Origin: an uncultured Erysipelotrichaceae bacterium | GTDB lineage: Bacteria; Bacillota_I; Bacilli_A; Erysipelotrichales; Erysipelotrichaceae | Assembly (NCBI GenBank): GCA_944326055.1 | Contig: CALVCT010000068.1 | Coordinates: forward strand, 1-42,193 | Length of the DNA: 42,193 nt | Direction of reading: 5' to 3' | Shown here: piece by piece, positions 33,560-41,471 of the stretch | How the letters are laid out: each line of letters begins with the position of its first letter | Numbering within the stretch: position 1 is the stretch's first letter | The notes under the pieces: model-generated | The model's input: only the letters and a program-made list of their open reading frames with translations | Told to the model about the DNA's origin: nothing | Database searches by the model: none | Translations under genes and position numbers: made by a program

Positions 33560-34998
33560 TCAATGTCCTCTTTGTCTCATTTGAGTCTTTACCTTTTGTG
33601 AAGACAGGTGGTCTAGCTGATGTCGTTGCAGCTTTGCCACAGGCATTAGACCATGAGAAATATGATGTGAAAGTCGTCTTGCCACTTCTCAAGACGATCA
33701 AAGATAAATATATGAGCGATCTTCACTATGTCGATCATATCTATATAAACTCTGGTATCATCCATGAAGAAGCGAATATCTACAATCTCTATCTCAATAA
33801 CTTAGAGTATATCTTCATTGAGAACGATACATATTTCTATCGTGATGGTGTCTATGGTTATAACGATGATGTGATCAGGTTTGCTGTATTCAATAATGCA
33901 GTATTAGAGATGATGATCAAATGTGATTATTATCCTGATATCTGTCACGAGCATGATTATCATACAGCTGTCTTACCAGCTCTTTGTAAGATCAGATATG
34001 ATGCGATCGAGAAGATCAGACGTATCAAACATGTCTTTACGATCCATAATCTAGCATATCAAGGTGTCTACAATAAGAAAGTCTTGTTTGATTTCTTGGG
34101 TTTTGACTATCGTTATTTCGAAGATGGTTCTTTGCGTTTCAATGATGATGCGAACTTCATGAAGATCGGTATCGTCTTTGCGGATATCGTGACGACAGTC
34201 TCAAAGACTTACTCATATGAGATCCAGACGCCACAGTTTGGCGAGAATCTTGAAGCAGTCTTACAATATCGTCGTGGTGATCTATATGGTATCGTCAACG
34301 GTATCGATACGAAGCTCTTTGATCCAGCGAAAGACCCAGACATCCGCTATAACTTCAGTGTCCGAAACTATAAAGCTGGTAAACGAGAGAATAAAGCAGC
34401 TGTCCAAGAGTCTTTGGGACTGCAGGTACGTCCAAATACTTTCTTAGTTGGTATGATCTCAAGACTCACATCGCAAAAAGGTGTAGATCTACTCATCTCG
34501 AGCATCGATCATTGGATGCAAAGAGATTGTGAGATCGCGATCTTAGGCACAGGTGATTCTAAGTATGAATATCAGCTCAAGATGATGGAAGAGCGCTATA
34601 AGACAAGGTGTGTCTATTATTGTGGCTATAATGAAGCACTAGCACATCAGATGTATGCTGGTCTTGATCTACTACTTATGCCATCAGTCTTTGAACCATG
34701 TGGTATCTCACAACTCATCGCGATGCACTATGGCACACTACCACTTGTAAGAGAGACGGGTGGTCTAAGAGATACTGTTGAACCATATAACGAATATACA
34801 AAAGAGGGTCGTGGTTTCAGTTTTGGACCATATGATCTCTTTGCGATGCAGCATGTCTTTGACTATGCTTATGATACATACTATGATCGTCCTCAGGATT
34901 GGGCAATGCTGATCAAGAATGCGATGAAGTATGATGTCTCTTTCAGTAAGAGTGCTAAAGAGTACGAAGAAGTCTACGAAAGAGCTCTAAGCAAGTAG
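33556..34998 (+). CDS. glgA: Glycogen synthase (ADP-glucose type, GT5)
   Basis: 480 aa, the typical length. It transfers glucose from ADP-glucose to glycogen. The N-terminal KTGGLADV (K15 onward) binds the nucleotide sugar, then HEHDYHTAVLPA, FTIHNLAYQG and GIVNGID. The C-terminal Rossmann half has GMISRLTSQKGVDLL and the conserved MPSVFEPCGISQL glutamate motif with TGGLRDTVEPY. The start overlaps glgD by 4 nt behind AAGGAGG. The branching enzyme follows after 7 nt. Confidence 0.97.
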   Translation: MINVLFVSFESLPFVKTGGLADVVAALPQALDHEKYDVKVVLPLLKTIKDKYMSDLHYVDHIYINSGIIHEEANIYNLYLNNLEYIFIENDTYFYRDGVYGYNDDVIRFAVFNNAVLEMMIKCDYYPDICHEHDYHTAVLPALCKIRYDAIEKIRRIKHVFTIHNLAYQGVYNKKVLFDFLGFDYRYFEDGSLRFNDDANFMKIGIVFADIVTTVSKTYSYEIQTPQFGENLEAVLQYRRGDLYGIVNGIDTKLFDPAKDPDIRYNFSVRNYKAGKRENKAAVQESLGLQVRPNTFLVGMISRLTSQKGVDLLISSIDHWMQRDCEIAILGTGDSKYEYQLKMMEERYKTRCVYYCGYNEALAHQMYAGLDLLLMPSVFEPCGISQLIAMHYGTLPLVRETGGLRDTVEPYNEYTKEGRGFSFGPYDLFAMQHVFDYAYDTYYDRPQDWAMLIKNAMKYDVSFSKSAKEYEEVYERALSK

Positions 34999-35005
34999 TG
35001 ATACT

Positions 35006-36868
35006 ATGAAAGAGCAACGTTACGATCTATTCTTTGCGGGCTTTGAAAGCGAAGCATACAAGCTTTTTGGTTGTCATAAGATAAAAGGAGGCGTTTCTTT
35101 CAGCCTTTATTGTCCTGATGTCTATAAAGTTGAAGTCATTTCAGAGTTCAATGATTGGCAAGGACTAGAGATGAAGATGATCGATGATCGTGGTATCTTT
35201 TATCTTGAAGTCAAAGATATCGAACCAGTCTATATGTATCGCTATCGCATCTATAAAGATAAGACTACATATCATGATAAGATCGATCCTTATGCATATT
35301 ATGCGCAAAAGAGGCCGGATAATGCTTCTTTGATGTATGATCTTGACTATTACAAGTGGCAAGATGAGGCTTATATAAAAGAGCGCCGCTTTTCTTACAA
35401 AGACCCGCTAAATATCTATGAGTTACACATCAATGGATTTAAAAAAGAAGAAGGACAGGAGTTAGAGACTTATCGTCATCTCAAAGAGACTGTCATCCCC
35501 TATGTCAAAGAGATGGGCTTCACACATATCGAACTGATGCCGATCTTTGAACATCCTTTCGATGGCTCTTGGGGCTATCAGGCGTCTGGTTTCTTTGCGG
35601 CTACTTCTCGCTATGGCACACCATATGATCTCATGGAATTCATTGACGCTTGTCATTTGGAGGGTATTGGTGTCATCCTTGATGTCGTCTATGTCCACTT
35701 CGTCCCTGATGATTGGGGACTAAGAAACTTCAATTTCAAAGCTCTCTATGAATATCAAGAAGCTCACTTACAAAAGTCAGAATGGGGAACATATTATTTC
35801 GATCTCAATAGTGGTCCTGTCCGTTCTTTCTTACGCTCAAGTGCCGACTTTTATCTTGAGCGCTATCACATCGATGGGTTGAGGTTCGATGCAGTGTCAC
35901 ACTTCATCTATCACAAAGGCAATCGTGACCTTGGTGAGAATATCGAAGGTCTCAACTTTATCAAGAGCCTCAATGTGACGATCAAAGAGCGACACCCAGC
36001 GGTCATGTTGATAGCGGAGGATTCGACAGATTATCCAAAAGTCACTGTTGAGACAAAGTGGGATGGTATGGGCTTTGACTATAAGTGGGACCTGGGTTGG
36101 ATGAACGATACTTTGCGCTATTATAAGATGGATCACGAGTATCGTAAGTATCATCATAATCTCATCACTTTCTCGATGGCTTACTTCTACAATGAGAAGT
36201 TCTTACTACCACTTTCTCATGATGAAGTAGTACATTCTAAAGGAACGATCATCGATAAGATGTTTGGAACTTATGAAGAGAAGTTCCATCTCTGTCGCAA
36301 TCTTTTCGTCCTCATGTATACGCATCCTGGAAAGAAGCTCAATTTCATGGGCAATGAGATCGCTCAATTCAGAGAGTTCGATGAAAAGAAAGATATGGAT
36401 TGGTCACTTTTAGATTATCCACTACACGATTCTTTCCATCGTTTCTTCAAAGACATGTCCTTGATCTATATGAATCACCCATGTCTCTATCGTGATGATT
36501 ATGACTGGCACTACTTCAAATGGATCGATGTCGATAATAATGCTCAAAGTATCTTTTCGTATTATCGCGAAGATGAGAAAGAGTGTCTTGTCGTCATCTT
36601 GAACATGATGCCTATCTCTTATCACGCTTATGATGTCGGTGTTCCATATGGGGGCACTTATACAGAGATCATGAACAGTGAGAAAGACATCTATAGTGGA
36701 TGCAATATGTGTAACTTTGAACCGATCAAAGCTAAACGACGCAAGAGACACGGATTCACACATGCGATCACGATCGATCTAGCACCGTTTGCGGGGATCA
36801 TCTTCAAGACTAAAGTTCAAAAGCCACGCAAACCAGCAAAATCTAAGGCGAAAAAGAAGAAGGCGTGA
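35006..36868 (+). CDS. glgB: 1,4-alpha-glucan branching enzyme with basic C-terminal tail
   Basis: 620 aa GH13 branching enzyme. A CBM48-like N-terminal domain (about 25-115), a barrel with DVVYVHF, nucleophile D295 (GLRFDAVSHF), E338 (LIAEDST) and D406 (LSHDEVVHSKG), and a C-terminal beta domain. All catalytic residues are intact. It ends in an odd 18-residue tail, KVQKPRKPAKSKAKKKKA, with ten Lys/Arg, beyond the usual end of the family; it may bind polyanions or be disordered. No clear Shine-Dalgarno is seen before ATG 35006, so it may depend on glgA translation. Confidence 0.96.
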   Translation: MKEQRYDLFFAGFESEAYKLFGCHKIKGGVSFSLYCPDVYKVEVISEFNDWQGLEMKMIDDRGIFYLEVKDIEPVYMYRYRIYKDKTTYHDKIDPYAYYAQKRPDNASLMYDLDYYKWQDEAYIKERRFSYKDPLNIYELHINGFKKEEGQELETYRHLKETVIPYVKEMGFTHIELMPIFEHPFDGSWGYQASGFFAATSRYGTPYDLMEFIDACHLEGIGVILDVVYVHFVPDDWGLRNFNFKALYEYQEAHLQKSEWGTYYFDLNSGPVRSFLRSSADFYLERYHIDGLRFDAVSHFIYHKGNRDLGENIEGLNFIKSLNVTIKERHPAVMLIAEDSTDYPKVTVETKWDGMGFDYKWDLGWMNDTLRYYKMDHEYRKYHHNLITFSMAYFYNEKFLLPLSHDEVVHSKGTIIDKMFGTYEEKFHLCRNLFVLMYTHPGKKLNFMGNEIAQFREFDEKKDMDWSLLDYPLHDSFHRFFKDMSLIYMNHPCLYRDDYDWHYFKWIDVDNNAQSIFSYYREDEKECLVVILNMMPISYHAYDVGVPYGGTYTEIMNSEKDIYSGCNMCNFEPIKAKRRKRHGFTHAITIDLAPFAGIIFKTKVQKPRKPAKSKAKKKKA

Positions 36869-36874
36869 TATAAT
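36866..36874 (+). promoter_or_regulatory. Extended -10 of the second degV, predicted near-leaderless
   Basis: TGA-TATAAT (hexamer 36869-36874) lies partly inside the glgB stop region and 9 nt before ATG 36884; no Shine-Dalgarno. Confidence 0.55.
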
Positions 36875-36883
36875 CACTTTCAT

Positions 36884-37732
36884 ATGAAGAATATTGCAGT
36901 GTTGACTGATTCTGGCTCTGATGCCAAGAAAACAGATGAAAAAGAGTTAGGCATCCAAGTCGTTAGGATGCCTATCGTCGTTGATGATAAAGAATATATC
37001 GATGAAGAGACTATCGATTCTGATAAACTCTTCAAACTGATGAACCAAAAGAAGTTAGCTAAGACTGCTCAAGTCTCACAAGGCATCCTAAAAAACAAGT
37101 ATGATGAATTACTTCGTGACTATGATGCAGTCTTACATATCCCGCTTTCAAGCGGCCTATCGGGTCAATATGAGAGTGCTTTTCAGCTAGCTAAGCTTTA
37201 TAAAGGCAAAGTCGTCGTCGTCGATGCAAAAAGTGCTTGTTTTCCATTAGCTATACTGGCTCATGATGCCAAGAGATTACTTGATCAGGGAGTGGATATC
37301 AATGAGGTCAAAGAGATGATCGAACACAATATGAATCTTGAAGCGATCATCATCCCTTACGATATCAATTATCTAAAGATGGGCGGCAGGATCTCAAAAG
37401 CAGCAGCGTCCTTAGCCAATCTTTTAAAGATCGTGCCATTACTAGAAGTAAAAGATGGTATGATCGATGTCTATGATAAAGTCAGGACGGAAAAAAGAGC
37501 TATCCAGAAAGGTCTTGAATATGTCAGTTCTATCGATCATAAAGAAGACTATTATTGGATGGTCATCCATGATCATCGAAGAGAAGATGCAGAAGCGATA
37601 GCTAAAGAGCTAGAAGCTTTAGTGCATGAAGAAGTGCTCATCGAAGAGTTTGGACCAGTCATCCTTTCGCATGCCGGACCAAGGACGATCGCCTTTGGCT
37701 ACTTCAAGAAGCTCGATACGGATCTTCGATAA
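36884..37732 (+). CDS. DegV family fatty-acid-binding protein (second copy)
   Basis: 282 aa. DegV fold with AVLTDSGSDAKKTDEKELGI, KEYIDEETIDSDKLF, the ligand-loop TAQVSQGILKNKY, HIPLSSGLSGQYESAFQLA and GGRISKAAASLANLLKIVPLLEV. It differs enough from the 12-kb copy to be a true paralogue, perhaps with another fatty-acid preference. It follows glgB by 15 nt but has its own extended -10, so it may be read both with the glycogen genes and alone. A link to glycogen is positional only. It overlaps the following gene. Confidence 0.92.
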   Translation: MKNIAVLTDSGSDAKKTDEKELGIQVVRMPIVVDDKEYIDEETIDSDKLFKLMNQKKLAKTAQVSQGILKNKYDELLRDYDAVLHIPLSSGLSGQYESAFQLAKLYKGKVVVVDAKSACFPLAILAHDAKRLLDQGVDINEVKEMIEHNMNLEAIIIPYDINYLKMGGRISKAAASLANLLKIVPLLEVKDGMIDVYDKVRTEKRAIQKGLEYVSSIDHKEDYYWMVIHDHRREDAEAIAKELEALVHEEVLIEEFGPVILSHAGPRTIAFGYFKKLDTDLR

Positions 37733-38375
37733 GGACTTTATAGTCCAGATCGAAAGAAAACCAAATAAGAATATCTACTTGCGCCTTATCAGTGCGCAAG
37801 TTTTATACGTTACCTGCCCCTATGAGACGACCGATAGCTATATCGAGAAGTTCATCAAAGATAAAGCTAAGTGGATATATGTGAAGTCATTGGCACTTTC
37901 AAACTCAAGGAAGGACTTTAAAGATCCTATCTATTACGTGGGAAAAGCTTATCATTTAAAGATCGAAGATGGTTACTCGAAGATCAAGATAACTGATGAT
38001 ACGATCATCATCCATGTGAAGGATGCTGACTTTGAAAAGGCAAGAAGATACTTTTATACAAAGGCGGCGAAAGTCTTGGATGAACTTGTCACCGGTTTTA
38101 AAGATAAGTATCTAGAGATATTGCGCAGTTATGGTTATCAAAATGAGATCAAACTCAAGTATCATCTTGTCAAGACGCGTTGGGGCACTTGTTATACAGG
38201 GCGTGATCTTATCGAGCTCAATGAACTGCTCATCCACTTTGAACCTATATGTCTCGAATCAGTCTTCTGGCATGAATGTGTCCATCTTTTAGTTCCAAAT
38301 CACTCAAAACGCTTCTATCAGATACTCGAATATCATATGCCAAGATATAAAGAGATCCAAAAGCTTTTAAAGTAA
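37671..38375 (+). CDS. YgjP-like (DUF45) metal-dependent hydrolase
   Basis: About 234 aa. The zinc motif HECVHLLVPNHSKRFY (HExxH with a third histidine) near residues 203-218 and the preceding LKYHLVKTRWGTCYTGRDLIELN (WG-C region) define the YgjP/SprT-like M48-related family. N-terminal VQIERKPNKNIYLRL is the family's beta start. The role of these proteins is uncertain (a peptidase-like fold, with a nucleotide hydrolase activity proposed for one). The start is unclear: the domain begins near 37704, so ATG 37671 (62 nt inside degV) or ATG 37626 would both add a meaningless leader. Probably coupled to degV translation. Confidence 0.82.
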   Translation: MPDQGRSPLATSRSSIRIFDKDFIVQIERKPNKNIYLRLISAQVLYVTCPYETTDSYIEKFIKDKAKWIYVKSLALSNSRKDFKDPIYYVGKAYHLKIEDGYSKIKITDDTIIIHVKDADFEKARRYFYTKAAKVLDELVTGFKDKYLEILRSYGYQNEIKLKYHLVKTRWGTCYTGRDLIELNELLIHFEPICLESVFWHECVHLLVPNHSKRFYQILEYHMPRYKEIQKLLK

Positions 38376-38448
38376 GAGAAGTGCTACCATATCATCAAGA
38401 TATCTAATGTATCTCAAAGAGCTGATCTAGATTTGTAAGATGTTGATA

Positions 38449-38477
38449 TTGCATTTTGGCATAAAAGCGTTTACACT
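38449..38477 (+). promoter_or_regulatory. Promoter of the 26-codon small ORF
   Basis: TTGCAT (38449-38454), 17 nt, TACACT (38472-38477). The +1 would be about 38484, upstream of GAGG (38494-38497). Confidence 0.55.
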
Positions 38478-38502
38478 AAAGGCAGAGAAACAAGAGGTAT
38501 TC

Positions 38503-38583
38503 ATGATGATGGCTAATAGATCAGAAAACATTGTTTTAGGGGTACCAGCAGCTACACAAGTAGCTAATGTTTCTTTGATATGA
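38503..38583 (+). CDS. Small ORF, 26 aa, possible leader or signalling peptide
   Basis: MMMANRSENIVLGVPAAT followed by QVANVSLI. It has every part of a gene: a promoter at 38449-38477, GAGG 5 nt before the first of three consecutive ATG codons, a stop at 38581-38583 and a hairpin terminator 8 nt later. There is no signal sequence and only weak hydrophobicity. It lies just before the ankyrin gene, for which no other promoter is evident, so the terminator may act as an attenuator. I recognise no family; it could also be a non-coding small RNA of about 130 nt. Confidence 0.45.
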   Translation: MMMANRSENIVLGVPAATQVANVSLI

Positions 38584-38590
38584 TGATTTT

Positions 38591-38616
38591 AAGGTGAATA
38601 ATGTTTCGCCTTTTTA
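38591..38616 (+). terminator. Terminator or attenuator between the small ORF and the ankyrin gene
   Basis: AAGGTGAA (38591-38598) pairs with TTCGCCTT (38605-38612), one wobble, loop TAATGT, ending in a T-rich run to 38616. It lies only 24 nt from the ankyrin start. Confidence 0.7.
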
Positions 38617-38639
38617 TTTACTTATAGGAGGACGATATT

Positions 38640-39311
38640 ATGGATCAAACAGTAAATAAAGAATTCTTTGATGCCTGTGCAGCTGGTGATTTTGCCAAGG
38701 TCTGCGCAACTATCGCTAAGGGTGCTGATGTAAATATGGCTAATGGCGATGGACGTACAGGACTGATGCGTAGTGCTAAGCGTGGTTATACAGACATCGT
38801 TGGGACACTGATCGACAATGGTGCTAATGTCAGAGCCCGTGACAAAGATAATAAGACAGCACTCATGGGAGCAGCTAAGAAAGATCGCTTAGATATCTGT
38901 AAGATGTTGGTGGAGGCAGGTGCTGATGTCAATTCACATGACAATAATGGACGTACAGCCCTGATGCGTGCAGCATTCTTAGGAAATATCGATGTCGTTG
39001 AATATCTAGTTGAGAAAGGTGCTAATATCGATGCACAAGACAATAAAGGACGCACTGCACTTATGGAAGCTGTCCTAGCATTCAAAGTCGATGTCATCCA
39101 CTATCTGATCGCTAAGGGTGCTGATATCAATAAGAAAGACAATAATGGCTGCACATGTCTCATGCGTGCTAGTTATGGTGGTTATTCTGATCTTGTCATC
39201 TATCTACTCAATAGAGGAGCGGATAAGGATGTTACTGATAATGAAGGTAATAAGGCTATCCACTATGTTCGCACTGAATGCTTTGATGAACTCAAAGGCT
39301 ATCTGAAATAG
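38640..39311 (+). CDS. Ankyrin-repeat protein
   Basis: 223 aa, about six ankyrin repeats of 33 residues from about residue 8, each with the consensus (D)NxGRTALMxAA...VVxYLVEKGANID. Examples are NGRTALMRAAFLGNIDVVEY and KGRTALMEAVLAFKVDVIHY. No signal peptide, so it is cytoplasmic and would bind a protein partner. AGGAGG lies 8 nt before the ATG. It precedes an EF-G-like gene by 18 nt, so the EF-G paralogue or a ribosomal protein is a candidate partner (inference). No promoter is evident between the upstream terminator and its start. Confidence 0.9.
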   Translation: MDQTVNKEFFDACAAGDFAKVCATIAKGADVNMANGDGRTGLMRSAKRGYTDIVGTLIDNGANVRARDKDNKTALMGAAKKDRLDICKMLVEAGADVNSHDNNGRTALMRAAFLGNIDVVEYLVEKGANIDAQDNKGRTALMEAVLAFKVDVIHYLIAKGADINKKDNNGCTCLMRASYGGYSDLVIYLLNRGADKDVTDNEGNKAIHYVRTECFDELKGYLK

Positions 39312-39329
39312 AAAGGGGAACATAGACAT

Positions 39330-41402
39330 ATGAAAGATTATTTAGCTAACGATATCCGTAACGTTGTTTTACTTGGGCACTCAGGTGCTGGAAAGAGCAC
39401 ATTAGTTGAAGCTAGCGAATATTTTACGAAAGCTATCGATCGCATGGGCTCTGCTAAAGATGGAAATAGTACAGTCGATTTCGACCCTGAAGAGATCAAG
39501 CGTGGCATGTCAGTCTTTTGTGCCATCGCACCTTGTGAGTGGCGTGAGAAGAAGATCAACTTCATCGATGTACCAGGCTATTTAGATTTTGAAGGTGAAC
39601 TAGCTAGTGGTTTCTCTGTCGGCGATAATGCGATCATCGTCGTCTCGGCTAAAGATGGTGTCGAGTCAGGTACTGAGAAGGCAGTGAAGATGGTCAATAG
39701 AGCGAAGATGCCTACGATCTTCTTCATCAATAAGATCGACGATGAGAATGCATCATTCGATAAAGTCTATGGTGAACTGAGAGATAAGTTTGGTAAGAAC
39801 GTCATTCCATTTGAACTACCGATGATCAAAGATGGTAAAGTCATAGGTTCGATCAATATCTTGCGTAAGAAAGCTTGGTTCTATGATGATAGTTCTAGTG
39901 CTAAGGAAGTACCAGATGAATATAAAGATGAAGTCGAGGCTTACTATGGTCAGATCGCTGAAGCTATCGCGATGACTGATGATGATCTGATGGAGAAGTT
40001 CTTCAGTGGCGAAGAATTTGACGAAGGAGAGCTAGCTAAAGGTCTTAGGATCGGTGTCAGAAGCGGTGACATCAGACCTGTCTATTGCGGCAGCGCGATC
40101 AATTGTATCGGTATCGAAAGACTCTTAGATCTTATCACAGAGTACTTCCCAAGCTATGCTGAAAAAGGAACAGTCATCGCTTTAGATAAAGATGAGAAAG
40201 AAGTCGTTTTAGAGACAAATGAACATGAAGCTTTCAGTGCTATGGTATTCAAGACGATCGTCGATCCATTCGTTGGTAAGATCTCTTATATCAAGGTCAT
40301 GAGTGGTGTCCTTACATCTGATTCACAGATCTACAATGTGAATAAAGCTCAAGCTGAAAAGATCAACCAGATCTATATCATCAAAGGTAAGAACCAGATC
40401 GCTGTCGGTAAGCTCTTTACTGGCGATATCGGCGCGGTCGTCAAACTACAATACACTCAAACAAATGACACCCTAGCAACCAAGGAAAAAGCTGTCCACT
40501 ATGCACCGATAAACTTCCCAGTACCGATGTTAGGATATGCGATCAGTCCAAAGACGAAAGCTGATGAAGATAAGATGTCATTTGCACTTCAAAGAGTGCT
40601 TGAAGAAGATAAGTCATTACGTTTTGTAAGAAACAACGAGACACATGAACAAGTCCTCTATGCAATGGGCGATCAGGCTGTCGATGTCGTCGTCAACAAG
40701 CTCAAAAACAAATACAAAGTCGAGATCACGACAAAAGAACCTAAAGTCCAATATCGTGAGACGATCAGAGGCAAAGTCGAAGCTGAAGGTAAACACAAGA
40801 AACAATCAGGCGGCGCTGGTCAATATGGTCATGTCTGGATCAGGTTTGAACCGTGTGAGAGTGAAGAGATGGTCTTTGAAGAAGACATCTTCGGTGGCGC
40901 TGTCCCTAAACAATACTTCCCGGCTGTCGAAGCTGGACTTAGAGAGTGTATGGAGAAGGGTGTCTTAGCTGGTTATAAAGTCGTTGGTGTCAAAGCGACA
41001 TTATATGATGGTTCATACCATGAAGTTGATTCTAAAGAGATCGCCTTCAAAGCAGCAGCTAGATTAGCTTATAAAGCTGGTATGCCAAAAGCTAAGCCAA
41101 TCATCCTTGAACCTATTGGAAAAGTCACAGTCTATGTCCCTGAGGAATACACAGGTGCGATCGTTGGTGATTTCAATAAGCGTCGCGGTATGATCGTCGG
41201 TATGGAGATGACTGATGATGGTGATCAGAAGATCGATGCGGAAGTACCGATGGCTGAGATGATGAAATATGCGACTGAATTAAGATCGATGACCCAAGGT
41301 CGTGGTTCATATGTCATCGAATTTGATCGATATGAACCAGCTCCTCAACAAGTAGCTGATAAAGTCATCAAGGAAGCTAAAGTCGATCTTGATGAAGAAT
41401 AG
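39330..41402 (+). CDS. Elongation factor G-like GTPase (EF-G2 type paralogue)
   Basis: 690 aa with all five EF-G domains. G1 GHSGAGKST (16-24), G4 NKID and G5 GSAIN are intact. G3 reads DVPGYLDF instead of DTPGHVDF, so Y84 stands where EF-G has its catalytic histidine; switch I reads RGMSV with S61 in place of the near-universal threonine of RGITI. Domain IV (GGAGQYGHVWIRFEP, DGSYHEVDSKEIAFKAAARLA) is complete. Such EF-G2-like paralogues exist in many bacteria, and slow GTP hydrolysis is expected. The canonical fusA should lie elsewhere with rpsL and rpsG. Cotranscribed with the ankyrin gene. Confidence 0.9.
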   Translation: MKDYLANDIRNVVLLGHSGAGKSTLVEASEYFTKAIDRMGSAKDGNSTVDFDPEEIKRGMSVFCAIAPCEWREKKINFIDVPGYLDFEGELASGFSVGDNAIIVVSAKDGVESGTEKAVKMVNRAKMPTIFFINKIDDENASFDKVYGELRDKFGKNVIPFELPMIKDGKVIGSINILRKKAWFYDDSSSAKEVPDEYKDEVEAYYGQIAEAIAMTDDDLMEKFFSGEEFDEGELAKGLRIGVRSGDIRPVYCGSAINCIGIERLLDLITEYFPSYAEKGTVIALDKDEKEVVLETNEHEAFSAMVFKTIVDPFVGKISYIKVMSGVLTSDSQIYNVNKAQAEKINQIYIIKGKNQIAVGKLFTGDIGAVVKLQYTQTNDTLATKEKAVHYAPINFPVPMLGYAISPKTKADEDKMSFALQRVLEEDKSLRFVRNNETHEQVLYAMGDQAVDVVVNKLKNKYKVEITTKEPKVQYRETIRGKVEAEGKHKKQSGGAGQYGHVWIRFEPCESEEMVFEEDIFGGAVPKQYFPAVEAGLRECMEKGVLAGYKVVGVKATLYDGSYHEVDSKEIAFKAAARLAYKAGMPKAKPIILEPIGKVTVYVPEEYTGAIVGDFNKRRGMIVGMEMTDDGDQKIDAEVPMAEMMKYATELRSMTQGRGSYVIEFDRYEPAPQQVADKVIKEAKVDLDEE

Positions 41403-41418
41403 TTAATACATATTAACT
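41401..41418. repeat. Perfect palindrome at the EF-G-like stop codon
   Basis: AGTTAATA-CA-TATTAACT, 8-bp arms with a 2-nt centre, overlaps the TAG stop and precedes the terminator. It could be an operator for the following WYL gene. Confidence 0.5.
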
Positions 41419-41426
41419 GAAATACG

Positions 41427-41457
41427 CGGGCTCTTTATGAAAGGGCCCGTTTGTTTT
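41427..41457 (+). terminator. Terminator after the EF-G-like gene
   Basis: CGGGC-T-CTTT (41427-41436), ATG loop, AAAG-G-GCCCG (41440-41449), one wobble, then TTTGTTTT. Confidence 0.85.
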
Positions 41458-41471
41458 AGAATAGGATTACC

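Noticed and set aside
38786-39097. Minus-strand 103-aa frame in the ankyrin gene
   Set aside because: A shadow of the ankyrin repeats on the opposite strand; its repetitiveness comes from them.
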